From: Candidatus Aminicenantota bacterium
Lineage (GTDB): Bacteria > Acidobacteriota > Aminicenantia > Aminicenantales > Saccharicenantaceae
Assembly (NCBI GenBank): GCA_014360015.1
Contig: JACIYJ010000008.1
Span: 1-64,000, forward strand
Length of the DNA: 64,000 bases
Reading direction: 5' to 3'
Notes under the pieces: model-generated
What the model saw: only the letters and a program-made list of their open reading frames with translations
Told to the model about the DNA's origin: nothing
Databases searched by the model: none
Translations under genes and position numbers: made by a program
Shown: positions 18,383 through 26,905 of the stretch, piece after piece
How the letters are laid out: each line of letters begins with the position of its first letter
Numbering within the stretch: the stretch's first letter is position 1

Positions 18383-19441
18383 TGACCCCCTAAAAGCAAG
18401 ACACTTTTTCGCCAATTTTGAGTTAGAGGTAGATTGGAAAAAGATGTCTTCACTAATTGCCTCCCGAGCATCGATCTCAGGGCAATTCGTGTCTCAGACT
18501 CCCTCTACTGAAGCAGCTGAATGGGATTGAACCCATTGCTGATAGAACTCCTCAGGACTCCGGCTACCCAGCTCAGCTGTATCCCTCATCAAGGTCACGG
18601 AGGTAGGTTGGGAACCGTTGACCGAAACACGGCCCAGCCCCTGGCCGCGCACTCCCCAGGGAAACCTGGCACATAGCCCCCGGTCCAGGGCCTTTTTCCA
18701 CCCCGTAGTCCTGGCCCGAAGTGATAGATTCCAGCCTTTAATCTCCCTAGGATACCAGTCCAGCACAACGATCAGGTAACACCAGCCAAGAGAACCCAAA
18801 AGGAACTTCGTCATATCAATGCCCCAGTACTCATTAGGCCGACTCGCCTGTTCCACCAGAAGCCCGTTCTCCCTCATCAACCTGTATACCCGATGGCTAT
18901 TAACCTGAACACCCTCCAGATGCCTCAGCCAGGCTGTCATCCCTAAAAAGGATGTGCCAGACGAACCTCCTTGAGCTTTTCCACAAAAACCTCGTTCAGA
19001 GACGAAGTCTTTATTTTCCTGTCAGCATCCCGATACTGGCTACTTCGGCTTATCATCAGCGTCTCGCACGCCGATTTAAGGCTAACCCCTTTCTCCACCA
19101 TCTGCTTCACTGCTTCCCGGAGATTAACCCCTGGGTTTTCAATGGTCTGCCGCCCGATGATCTTCTCCAACTTCTCAATCTTGGCCCGGAGCGCCTCAGA
19201 TTCGTCCCTGACAGCTCCATTGCTTAAAGCCTTCTGCCCCGCCTCCAGAAATTTAGGTAATAAAGCGACTGACTGATCTGATGCTCCCGGCAGATCTCAG
19301 CTATCGACTTCTGGCCCCTAAGTCCCTCCAGCACAATGGCCATCTTCTCCTCTTCAGTCCACTTCCTGAGTTTCATCCTTTCACCTCCTAAATAGAGTAT
19401 AAACTCTACCTCTTGAAAGTGTCCACCTCCTCATGGGGTCG
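18383..19441 (-). mobile_element. IS3-family insertion sequence, degraded
   Basis: Bounded by imperfect inverted ends (left TGACCCCCTAAAAGCAAGAC; right, reversed, CGACCCCATGAGGAGGTGGA) with a shared ACACTTT. Contains orfA and orfB remains on the minus strand. Both frames are broken, so it is immobile. Confidence 0.75.
18494..19376 (-). pseudogene. IS3-type transposase (orfA-orfB) remnant
   Basis: orfA starts at 19376 (KLRKWTEEEKMAIVLEGLRG, helix-turn-helix AEICREHQISQSLYY) and shifts frame after LYY. The continuation to 18943 holds the leucine-zipper-like region and the start of orfB. From 18940 the rve domain appears (NEYWGIDMTKFLLGSLGWCY, VLDWYPREIKGW) with a further shift, and its C-terminus is missing. 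At least two frameshifts. Confidence 0.8.
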
Positions 19442-19531
19442 GTATACCGTTTTCCAATTAGTTCCACTATCTGATTTTTCGATGGTATTTCAGATTTTGT
19501 TTAAAATATTATACGGCCCATTTTGATTAGA

Positions 19532-20587
19532 CTAAAAATTCAGTTTATAGTAGCGGATTTTATATATTCCTGGGGGAGAAGTGTCATCATAGGTCAATTC
19601 GTAAATAAAGCCTTCATCTCTCGGTATATAGAACATACCAGACTCAGAAGGTGATGGAATTTCTGTTTCTCCTTGGAAATTACCATCAAAATCATAAACC
19701 TGGATAATAGATTTCCATGCTTTAGGGTCTCGGTAAATTAGAATGAATAAGCCCCTGTTTATGCCAATGGTCATTATTCTAGAGTATTTATCTATCTCTT
19801 TCTGGACTTTTCTTGGATTCCTTTCTTGCATAGCTCTTTTTAATTCCCTCGTGGGCAGCGGTTGCAGATAACGGGGAGTTTTCTTTCCGAATGTCTTAAC
19901 CTCTCCAGTCTTAAGGTTTTTTTTGAGGATTCTAAGGTTCGAAACCCAAACCCCAAATACATCCTCGTTGTGTTGTTCGCACAGGATTTTCAAGCCGAGC
20001 GGAACAATTTCATTTATATAATTCTTTTGGAAATCCTCATTAGTAGAAAAGCCGAAGATTTCATGTGTCAAGAAAACTGGTAGGATCTCTTTTGTACCGA
20101 CAAGATATTGGTAAACTGACCAGGTTTCCCCATTTTTATCGACATAATAGCCAGCTACTGTAATCCGATCGCTGGACATGACAATTGTGTCCACTCCACC
20201 CTGACAGACAAAACTGTGAATTGTTCTTAATTCCCAATTATTCTTTATTTCAATAACAGAGATTATCAATCTATCTACATCCACAATCCCAATACGTGGG
20301 TGGTAATAAGATATTTTAAGCGGACCGAGAAATTCGTCTGGACCTTGTCCTTTTCTTCCGAAGGTTTTCAGAAAATCGCCAGAGGATGTATAAATTTTCA
20401 AATCCCCAGCCTGAAAATCTGAAATAACAAAAAAACCGTCCTTGGTTTTGGCGAAGGAAGAAGGACGTTGCAGAACGGTTATATCTTCCCGAAGAATTAT
20501 CTCGCCCTTTAATATCACCTCAACAGCGAGCAGAGGATAGGATAAACAATAAATGATGAAAATGATTACGATAATTGTTTTTTTCAT
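19532..20587 (-). CDS. Secreted 6-bladed beta-propeller protein (module 2)
   Basis: 351 residues with a cleavable signal peptide (TIIVIIFIIYCLSYPLLA). Signature GRKGQGPDEF after FLKTF; blades include GFFVISDFQAGDLKIYTSSG and IIQVYDFDGNFQGETEIPS. It follows the peptide gene at 20612 by 24 bases and lies under the module 2 promoter at 20922. The IS3 remnant ends about 90 bases after its stop, so downstream operon members, if any, were lost. Function unknown. Confidence 0.8.
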   Translation of the reverse strand: MKKTIIVIIFIIYCLSYPLLAVEVILKGEIILREDITVLQRPSSFAKTKDGFFVISDFQAGDLKIYTSSGDFLKTFGRKGQGPDEFLGPLKISYYHPRIGIVDVDRLIISVIEIKNNWELRTIHSFVCQGGVDTIVMSSDRITVAGYYVDKNGETWSVYQYLVGTKEILPVFLTHEIFGFSTNEDFQKNYINEIVPLGLKILCEQHNEDVFGVWVSNLRILKKNLKTGEVKTFGKKTPRYLQPLPTRELKRAMQERNPRKVQKEIDKYSRIMTIGINRGLFILIYRDPKAWKSIIQVYDFDGNFQGETEIPSPSESGMFYIPRDEGFIYELTYDDTSPPGIYKIRYYKLNF

Positions 20588-20611
20588 TTTTAAATCACCG
20601 AAAATATTTGC

Positions 20612-20821
20612 TTACTGTATAACAACTACACATGTTGAGGGTGTTTTCCAGCATCGTTCTCCTATATACTCGCCTTGATCGTTATATAGCACTTCCCAGG
20701 TTCCATAGATTGCGACTTTGGCATTAATTCCAGGAACTGAATCATAAAAAAGCCTAGGATTAGGAATACCCAACAAAAAGAGAATTATTAGAAGTAGCCG
20801 CACGATTGATTTGCTTTTCAT
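20612..20821 (-). CDS. 69-residue secreted peptide (module 2)
   Basis: Signal peptide SIVRLLLIILFLLGIPNP followed by a short mature part with two cysteines (GERCWKTPSTCVVVIQ). AGGGGGTT lies before the ATG. It is the first gene after the module 2 promoter and is followed directly by the propeller at 19532. A GGGAGGT sequence 65 bases upstream precedes only a 7-codon frame, possibly a relic. No family recognised; its placement equals that of the peptides at 24146 and 24376. Confidence 0.6.
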   Translation of the reverse strand: MKSKSIVRLLLIILFLLGIPNPRLFYDSVPGINAKVAIYGTWEVLYNDQGEYIGERCWKTPSTCVVVIQ

Positions 20822-20921
20822 TACAACCCCCTATAAATTGTTTATTTTATTATTTTCTTTTAAAAACAGTCATCGCTTTTTATTATTTACCTCCCTTGGC
20901 TCAAATCTAATTTTTGTTTTA

Positions 20922-20990
20922 TGTATATTTATAAATTAAGATTAAATCAATAAAATTCATATGTCTTTTTTTTTTAAAAATATCAGAAAT
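20922..20990 (-). promoter_or_regulatory. Module 2 promoter with conserved upstream element
   Basis: Minus strand: TTGATT (20950-20945), 17 bases, TATACA (20927-20922), with GACATATGAATTTTA and the same A/T tract upstream as at 16545. Located directly after the truncated AraC gene. Confidence 0.65.
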
Positions 20991-20992
20991 TT

Positions 20993-21394
20993 TTAAGTCA
21001 AAGGGCTAGTATAGGGGAGCTGTCTGAGGGAAGAAGGGTGTGTACCAAACATCTTGTGAAATAGTTGGGAAAAATAGAGCGGCTCATAGCCAGCCTCCAG
21101 GGCTATAGCCTTTATGGACTTTTCCGCGGCGATAATTTGCCAGAATCCATGGCAACATTTCATCTTTCTTAAATAGCTCTGCAATGAAACTCCAGAAAGT
21201 CTTTTAAAGTTGCTGGAAAGCCAAGAGGAGGAGCAACCTGCAAACTGAGCCAGTGATGAAAGATTGAGTGACTTTTCTGGAGATTCGGCTATCTTTTTTC
21301 GAAGCTGGATAATCTTATCAAGCGGACTGAAAGTGGGGATAGGAAATTTTGATAAGCCAATGTAATATCTTGAGCGATTAGGGGCGAAAAGCAA
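20993..21394 (-). pseudogene. AraC-family regulator, 5'-truncated copy 3
   Basis: Only the C-terminal DNA-binding half survives (about 125 residues; SLNLSSLAQFAGCSSSWLSS, KIIQLRKKIAESPEKS), with no ATG or ribosome site; the sensing N-terminal half is deleted near 21394. DNA identity with copy 1 is very high over the 3' part. A separated AraC DNA-binding domain can still bind DNA in some families, but no start suggests it is expressed. Confidence 0.75.
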
Positions 21395-21476
21395 CTATCT
21401 TAACTTCCGAGAAGCAGTACCATCTTGTTAGCTCAGTAAAACCACTGCCTCTTCTGGAGGGTCTTAAATTAAAATA

Positions 21477-21968
21477 TTAACTAGTAATGTATCTATAACT
21501 TTTGATGATACCTTTTTTCATTTTTATTAGAATTGGTGTATAAGGAAAATTAATTATATCTTTAACGTCACTCCATTTGAGGAAATATATATTTTTTATC
21601 TCACAGTTCTTAACCCAGGCTTTCCATTCCTCTATCCATTCATGAATTGTTACGGCTATGGTTAACTTTCCTGCTTGTTCTAATTGCTTTAATTCATAAA
21701 GTCCTTTATATATACAAGCCGGGCAGTCGGTCAATTTAAAAAATAAAACATATTCTTCCTCTGTTTTTAAAAACGCTGATAAATATATTTCTTCTCCCTG
21801 AGGAGATAATAGCGTAATTCCTCCCATATCTTTACAAGCAAAGAAATTATTTTCATTTTTATTTTTATCGAAGTAATTTTTTACCAAAAAAAACAAGTTA
21901 GCTGAAAATAGTATGATAATTATTATCTCTAAAAATAGCCCACCGATTAACTTTCTGGTCTTCATCAT
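21477..21968 (-). CDS. Membrane-anchored thioredoxin-like protein with CPAC motif
   Basis: 163 residues. An N-terminal membrane segment (GLFLEIIIIILFSANLFFLV, about 9-30) is followed by a thioredoxin-like domain. The redox motif CPAC sits at 82-85 in FKLTDCPACIYKG, and the cis-Pro is in FPYTPILI (about 140). Its start overlaps the upstream propeller stop by four bases (ATGA), showing translational coupling. It is the last gene of an operon of two Cys-rich peptides and two propellers. A role in making or reducing disulfides in those peptides on the outer face of the inner membrane is the natural inference. Relatives include TlpA/MauD-type proteins. Confidence 0.75.
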   Translation of the reverse strand: MMKTRKLIGGLFLEIIIIILFSANLFFLVKNYFDKNKNENNFFACKDMGGITLLSPQGEEIYLSAFLKTEEEYVLFFKLTDCPACIYKGLYELKQLEQAGKLTIAVTIHEWIEEWKAWVKNCEIKNIYFLKWSDVKDIINFPYTPILIKMKKGIIKSYRYITS

Positions 21969-23032
21969 TTAATTCTATAAATGTTTATTATCAATGAATC
22001 AGCTGACTCATCTAATCCCGGATCACCGTTCTGAAGAAAATAATATAGGCCATTTTTTTCGGCCAGCAGGGCATCGTTAATGAAATAGTAATTTTCCAGG
22101 GCAAATGTTTCTGGGTTATAAAGCAGCAAGGTAAATTTTCCTTTTTTTAGATTTGGGTTACGCAATTGAACTACCAGATATTTATCTGTTATCAGAAAAT
22201 TTTCAACTCTTGAATATGAAAGCTCCCATTCTTCGTATAATAGAGGAATTGGTTTCTCTGGCTTCCAGAGAAAGGTCTCTTTTTTAGCCGGAACGAAATT
22301 CTCAGGTATCATCAAATTTATTTCTTTAATTTCTAAGTTATCAGGATTGACTAAATAAATTTTCGGTTCTGTTTCGAGCATTACCCATAGCCATCTATCT
22401 TTTTTTCTTATGATGGCCCTTACAAGATGAGCATAATATCTTCCAGCATATTCTTTATATAGAACCCTCTTGATTAATTTTCCATTTTCAAAAACAGAGA
22501 GAAAATAGCCAACCGAGCCGTTTTTCTTTAATGTTTCCTGATTATCATAAGAAAATCCAGCAAAAAACCATCTGTTGCCAGCTCTTTCTACTGATTTGAT
22601 AAAAATATCACTAAGCTCTTTTAGCCATTCTACCTTATCATATTTGTAAAGCTCTCCACTTTTCTTAAAGTACAAGAGCTTGCCGGTAGTTTCCACATCG
22701 ATTAGGTAAGCCTGGTCAAGGTACATAGTTCTCCAGTGAGATATTTCACCTGGCCCTTCTCCATAACGAGATAGCGCATAAGCCGTAGTCGGGGAAACAA
22801 CAATTATCCCGTCTTTAAAAAACATAATAAATAGGTTGTATTCATCGTCCATACGAGATTCAAATATATATCCATGAAGATTAATTTCGGGATGGACCCA
22901 CTTTCCTGCCGCAGATAATCCTTCTTTTTTCTGTTCACCCCAGGCATAACGGAAGACACAAATGACCATAATAAGCAGGAAGATAAGAATAAAGATGGAC
23001 CGAAACCCTATTTTTATTTTTCTATTGTACAT
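21965..23032 (-). CDS. 6-bladed beta-propeller protein (module 3, second)
   Basis: 355 residues with a basic N-terminus and signal anchor (SIFILIFLLIMVICVFRYAW). Signature is the shorter RYGEGPGEI; blades include NLFIMFFKDGIIVVSPTTAY and KIYLVNPDNLEIKEINLMIP. It overlaps the preceding propeller gene by 19 bases and the following CPAC gene by 4, a tightly coupled operon. The first blades carry Trp/Tyr-rich edges unlike its neighbour, so the two are not recent duplicates. Confidence 0.77.
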   Translation of the reverse strand: MYNRKIKIGFRSIFILIFLLIMVICVFRYAWGEQKKEGLSAAGKWVHPEINLHGYIFESRMDDEYNLFIMFFKDGIIVVSPTTAYALSRYGEGPGEISHWRTMYLDQAYLIDVETTGKLLYFKKSGELYKYDKVEWLKELSDIFIKSVERAGNRWFFAGFSYDNQETLKKNGSVGYFLSVFENGKLIKRVLYKEYAGRYYAHLVRAIIRKKDRWLWVMLETEPKIYLVNPDNLEIKEINLMIPENFVPAKKETFLWKPEKPIPLLYEEWELSYSRVENFLITDKYLVVQLRNPNLKKGKFTLLLYNPETFALENYYFINDALLAEKNGLYYFLQNGDPGLDESADSLIINIYRIK

Positions 23033-24090
23033 TTTAATATCTCAACCCTGGATTCTTCGTAGGGACTTTTGAACTCAATCATCTTAGCTAAATATAGGCA
23101 ATTCTCTCCATAACCGGCAGGAAAGAAATCTGTTAGATATATTTGCTCAGACTCCCAGGAAAAATTTTTATCCAACAAAATATAACAATAATCAAGGAGA
23201 TTATTAGCATCTTTGGATATCTGAAGGCCGATATAATCTTTATATTTAAAGATAGCCATAATTCGGTAGCCGGTTTCTTCGGCTTGAATATCATACATCC
23301 AAGCCGGCTTTCGCCTTACAAATTTCTGTTTTTCCTTCAGATCATATTTAATATACTTCCACCATTTTTGACCAAACCATCTTTCCCTGAAAATATTTCC
23401 TTCAATATTTATTCTCCAGATACAATTTATCGGAGTGAAACAGAAATAAATGTCTTGGCCATCTAAAAGAACGTGTCCCCTTAAAAGAGTTTCTGGGTAG
23501 TCCTTAAGTTTTTTCTGAAACTTATCTAATTCAAACAGCGCTTTTTGCCATTTTCCATTTATATCATATATGTTTATGGCCCAGGTTTTTGTGCTGTTTT
23601 TTATAATTTGCCTTCGATACTGTGCTGTTGCTATGAATTTCCCATTTACAGAAATTCCCTGGATGACATTAGATACCCCTTCATAAAGCAATAGAAAGCG
23701 CTTTTGAAAAGTAAAATCCTTATTAAAAATGCTTAAAGTTCCCTGTAGGGGATCCAAAATAAAATAACTATCATTAGCTTTTTGGACGGCGCCAATGCCA
23801 TAAAATTCGCCTGGCCCCTGGCCATAGCTTCCCACCAATTTATTTACACTACCTTGAGGTGAGCAAATTTGCAGATAAGCAAATCTGTTAATAATCAATT
23901 CCCCATTGAATCCCTCGTATATTTCGGGCGGCGCAAATTCCTGTTGCCAGAGGGCAAAAGCTTCTTTATTAATTGGGAGGAGACTTAACATTAAAGATTC
24001 TTTATTCTTTATTACTTCAGAATAAAGGAGAGTTGATAAAAATAAGCAGAATAGAACGCTTCGGGCTAAAAAATTAATTGCGTCTTTCAT
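23014..24090 (-). CDS. Secreted 6-bladed beta-propeller protein (module 3, first)
   Basis: 358 residues from ATG 24090 (a TTG at 24105 is possible; neither has a good ribosome site). Signal peptide FLARSVLFCLFLSTLLYS; signature GSYGQGPGEF preceded by LQICSPQGSVNKL; a typical blade is YFILDPLQGTLSIFNKDF. It follows the peptide gene at 24146 by 56 bases. It probably shares the module 3 promoter with the peptides. Function unknown. Confidence 0.78.
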   Translation of the reverse strand: MKDAINFLARSVLFCLFLSTLLYSEVIKNKESLMLSLLPINKEAFALWQQEFAPPEIYEGFNGELIINRFAYLQICSPQGSVNKLVGSYGQGPGEFYGIGAVQKANDSYFILDPLQGTLSIFNKDFTFQKRFLLLYEGVSNVIQGISVNGKFIATAQYRRQIIKNSTKTWAINIYDINGKWQKALFELDKFQKKLKDYPETLLRGHVLLDGQDIYFCFTPINCIWRINIEGNIFRERWFGQKWWKYIKYDLKEKQKFVRRKPAWMYDIQAEETGYRIMAIFKYKDYIGLQISKDANNLLDYCYILLDKNFSWESEQIYLTDFFPAGYGENCLYLAKMIEFKSPYEESRVEILKCTIEK

Positions 24091-24145
24091 TTTATAAAGT
24101 TTCAAAAGGGATAACTCTTGTTGGCTATTTTTGTATTGCCTGCTT

Positions 24146-24352
24146 TTATTTCATGATCTTACAAAAACAATCCCAATAAAGATTTTCAGCTGGACAATGG
24201 CATTCCCAATCAGGTCCATTCTCAGTCATAAAACCTTTTATCAACACGGGCGTACCCGCCTGGCTTGTACTGCCTATGTTCACAGGGGTCAAATAAAAGC
24301 AGATAAAAATTAATGAAATTATTAGTATTCTCTTAATTCTTATTAATCTCAT
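24146..24352 (-). CDS. 68-residue secreted Cys-rich peptide (module 3)
   Basis: GGGAGGT before the ATG. Basic start and signal segment (ILIISLIFICFYLTPVN), then a short tail with two Cys pairs: WECHCPAENLYWDCFC, that is two CxC motifs ten residues apart. Such spacing suits two disulfides or a metal/cluster site. It sits between the other peptide gene and the propeller in one operon ending with a CPAC thioredoxin-like gene. Family not recognised. Confidence 0.68.
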   Translation of the reverse strand: MRLIRIKRILIISLIFICFYLTPVNIGSTSQAGTPVLIKGFMTENGPDWECHCPAENLYWDCFCKIMK

Positions 24353-24375
24353 TTTTTAACCTCCCTTGATAAGTA

Positions 24376-24567
24376 TTAGTTTTCTATGATGCAGGAACAA
24401 TCAGTATTCTTTATAATTGTGCAATCACAAGTAGGAATAGGCTGTCCCATTATGACAGTTACAGTAGTTAGTCCCCTTCTTTTAATGGGTTCGTTTGAAA
24501 ATAAGAAAATTTTTATAGTTGAGATTGTGACAAACAAAACCAACACAGTTAACAGGAACTTTTTCAC
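24376..24567 (-). CDS. 63-residue secreted Cys-rich peptide (module 3)
   Basis: GTG start at 24567 with AAGGAGG well spaced upstream. Signal peptide FLLTVLVLFVTISTIKIFLF, then a tail with two CxC motifs (TCDCTIIKNTDCSCIIEN). The CxC-x8-CxC layout parallels its neighbour at 24146 though the rest differs. First gene after the module 3 promoter. Family not recognised. Confidence 0.68.
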   Translation of the reverse strand: MKKFLLTVLVLFVTISTIKIFLFSNEPIKRRGLTTVTVIMGQPIPTCDCTIIKNTDCSCIIEN

Positions 24568-24604
24568 CTTGCCTCCTTTTTGCCAAAATTAAGTTTTTGT
24601 TATG

Positions 24605-24680
24605 TTGATAACATTAGGATAAGCGGAAATCAAGCAAATTCATATCATTTTTTTTATAAAAATATTAGAAAATTTTAAAT
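24605..24680 (-). promoter_or_regulatory. Module 3 promoter with conserved upstream element
   Basis: Minus strand: TTGATT (24633-24628), 17 bases, TATCAA (24610-24605); upstream ATATGAATTTGC and the A/T tract shared with modules 1 and 2. The leader to the GTG at 24567 is about 30 bases. Confidence 0.63.
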
Positions 24681-24687
24681 CAAAGGG

Positions 24688-25395
24688 CTACCAGGAGAGC
24701 TTTCTGAGGGAAGAAGGGGGCGTACCAAACGTCTGGTGAAATAGTTGGGAAAAATAGAGCGGCTCATAGCCAGCTTCCAGGGCTATGGTCTTAATGGGCC
24801 TATCGGTGAAGGCAAGCTGCCAGAGAGCATAGCAACATTTCATCTTTCTTAAATAGCTCTGTAATGAAATTCCAGAAAGTCTTTTAAAGTTGCTGGAAAG
24901 CCAGGAAGGGGAACAGTCAGAAGAGTGAGCCAGTGATGAAAGACTGAGTGACTTTTCTGGAGATTCGGCTATCTTTTTCTGAACCTGGATTATTTTATAA
25001 AGCGGGTTGGAGGGCGGGATAGGAAAGCTGGATGAGCCAGCATAGTATCTTGAGCTCTTTATGGTGGTGAAGATTCTTTTCTGGAAAAAATAGGGGTTAT
25101 AATCATTAAAGACCATTAGATAGAATCCAGGGAACTGCTTAGGATTATCTTTTAATAGAATTGGTCTGATCATTGCAGAGGGAATGGTCCGGTTCTGGTA
25201 TAGAAAGGCAAATTTCTTCAAGCATCTATCGAGCCGGCATTGGTAATCACAGTCAGTTAATATAAATTGGAAATTGCCAGCAGATATGGGTATTTCATCA
25301 TTTTGAATGTGGCTTACCTGAACTCTTTTCCCAAAAATATTTCTGATCAGTTCATAGATTTCCTTTTTTGTGGAATAAAGCAGAATTTTCTCCAT
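24688..25395 (-). CDS. AraC-family transcriptional regulator, copy 2
   Basis: 235 residues; N-terminal part nearly identical to copy 1 (only scattered changes such as ILLYSTKKE). It has the same double helix-turn-helix, but from about residue 190 the sequence departs (CCYALWQLAFTDRPIKTIAL, ending SLRKLSW). Start chosen at ATG 25395 as for copy 1. Expected to control the peptide/propeller/CPAC operon that follows. The abrupt change of divergence along the gene suggests gene conversion among the three copies. Confidence 0.82.
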   Translation of the reverse strand: MEKILLYSTKKEIYELIRNIFGKRVQVSHIQNDEIPISAGNFQFILTDCDYQCRLDRCLKKFAFLYQNRTIPSAMIRPILLKDNPKQFPGFYLMVFNDYNPYFFQKRIFTTIKSSRYYAGSSSFPIPPSNPLYKIIQVQKKIAESPEKSLSLSSLAHSSDCSPSWLSSNFKRLSGISLQSYLRKMKCCYALWQLAFTDRPIKTIALEAGYEPLYFSQLFHQTFGTPPSSLRKLSW

Positions 25396-25493
25396 TCTGG
25401 AGCCCCCGAGATTTACAGATGTGATTTTTTGAAATAATACAATAGAAAAGCCTGGAGGCAACTTTTAATTGCCATGGCAGCATCATAACCCCC

Positions 25494-25529
25494 TAACTTA
25501 TTCCATTTGCTGCTTATTAGTATAAGTTA
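25494..25529. promoter_or_regulatory. Inverted repeat upstream of AraC copy 2
   Basis: TAACTTAT (25494-25501) and ATAAGTTA (25522-25529), the same arms as upstream of copy 1, preceded by CCCC in both. Candidate autoregulatory site. Confidence 0.45.
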
Positions 25530-25543
25530 AATTATGAATAAAA

Positions 25544-26478
25544 TCAAAAATTTTGAGGCCTGTATTTTGGGGCCATCTCAAGATTTGTTCGCGATTTGAA
25601 CATCGTAATCACTCCATTTTTGTCTAAGTTAGTAGGCTGAGCCATTGATTCACTCGTGATCGACCTAAACCTCTCAGGCTTTATGTAGGCATATTCATTG
25701 GCCCAGTCTTCCGTGTATTCCATCAGATATGAGACTACCAGCCTGAGATCTGAGCTCACTGAAGGACACATCGCTTACCCGACTCCTGCGCATTATTTCT
25801 TGATTGATTTTTTGTGGGCAGGTAACGGTAGGCATCTGTCGCTTATCTTCCTCATGAAAGTTACAGAACTAAAGGGAACCAGCAGAACTTCCTGCCGCCA
25901 AACTCTCCACCTGCGTTAGGGCTTGGTATGCCCTTTATCGATACTGAGTCCGTGCTGGTTCATATCCGCAACTTCTCATCTATGGCATCTTTCCATAAAA
26001 ACGGATACTACTCCTTCAATGCCCTCCTCCGAAATTCCTCTACCCGCTCATCTAACCCCCGTCTTATCTCCGACACCTGAGAGGCGGAGATACTCTCTAT
26101 GCCCAGAGCCTTCGCCAACCGCTCTATCTTACGCCTCGATACCCCGTTTATAAATGCCTCCTCGACCAGGCTCATCAACGCTACCTCGCTCCGCTTCCTC
26201 TCACTTAGAAAAAAGGGTATGTATCCGCCCTTCCTCACCTTGGGCACCATCAGATACAGCGTCCCCACCCGAGAGTTTAGCTTCCTTACCCTGTAGCCAG
26301 AAAAATAGGTCTTCCTCTCCAGGCTATGCTTACCCCTCGGCGCCCCTACCTTGGCCTCTGCCTCCACCCGCATCAGCTCCTCCGTAAGCCACTCCAACAT
26401 CGCCTTAAGCGGATCTTCCTCCCCCAAAAATCCAGTTAGCATTTTCTCCAGCAATCCCTTATAATCTCTTTGAGCCAT
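25544..26478 (-). pseudogene. IS256-type transposase, N- and C-terminal remains
   Basis: From ATG 26478 about 155 residues match the mutator N-terminus (KAMLEWLTEELMRVEAEAKV, LYLMVPKVRKGGYIPF, GVSRRKIERLAKALG). The frame closes at 26008. A C-terminal piece (LRLVVSYLMEYTEDWANEYA) is found at 25640-25750. The central DDE catalytic region is gone, so the enzyme is inactive. Confidence 0.8.
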
Positions 26479-26582
26479 CGTAATTGAATACCTCCTTTCT
26501 TAAGTTTGTTCTTCTTAAAAGGAGATATTACGAAGGCTCGCTCGCCTAATTCAATTTTGCAAACATTTTCACAAACCAGCCG
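25571..26582 (-). mobile_element. IS256-family (mutator) element, internally deleted
   Basis: The left end (GGCCATCTCAAGATTTGTTC) and the reversed right end (GGCTGGTTTGTGAAAATGTT) form an imperfect terminal repeat. Inside are the N-terminal and C-terminal parts of a mutator transposase. Left-end-like sequences without transposase occur at 12411 and 28491. Confidence 0.6.
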
Positions 26583-26658
26583 AACATTTTTATACGCTAT
26601 CTACAGAGAGCAAAAAAAGGCGAAATAACACCCCAATTTCTAAAAGAGTACAATCGAA

Positions 26659-26771
26659 AGAGGCTTTAGCCTTCGGCAGTCCGCCGGTCTGTTTCATCGG
26701 CGCCGAGGTGCACCTTCAGGACGGCAGCCATCCCTGCCTCATAAACTGCACCTTCCCTCGCACCTTTTAAG
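26659..26771 (+). pseudogene. Detached 3' end of a dnaE2-like gene
   Basis: On the plus strand the frame reads ALAFGSPPVCFIGAEVHLQ and ends GSHPCLINCTFPRTF-stop, against ALAFGSPPVCFLRAEVRLQ and GSHPRLINCTFLRTF in the intact polymerase at 4222. The DNA differs at roughly one base in six, so it derives from a related, not identical, gene. Nothing of the gene lies upstream; an IS256 remnant adjoins. The rest of 26583-26905 shows no gene. Confidence 0.8.
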
Positions 26772-26905
26772 CACCAACTTACTTTCATACCAGAAGATGA
26801 ACCAGATTTTTGACACCTTCTCACTGATATTTCAATCAGGGATACTATTTTAAACACAGCCATAATTTTAAAGAATTTTTTAATGTGGAAGCTTTGAAAT
26901 AAAAT

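Noticed and set aside
19920..19945. GGTTCGAAACC as a possible tRNA T-arm
   Set aside because: It lies inside the propeller gene at 19532 and no acceptor or anticodon arms fit around it.
26666..26863. 65-residue minus-strand frame
   Set aside because: It is the antisense of the detached dnaE2 tail, whose plus-strand reading matches the polymerase C-terminus.
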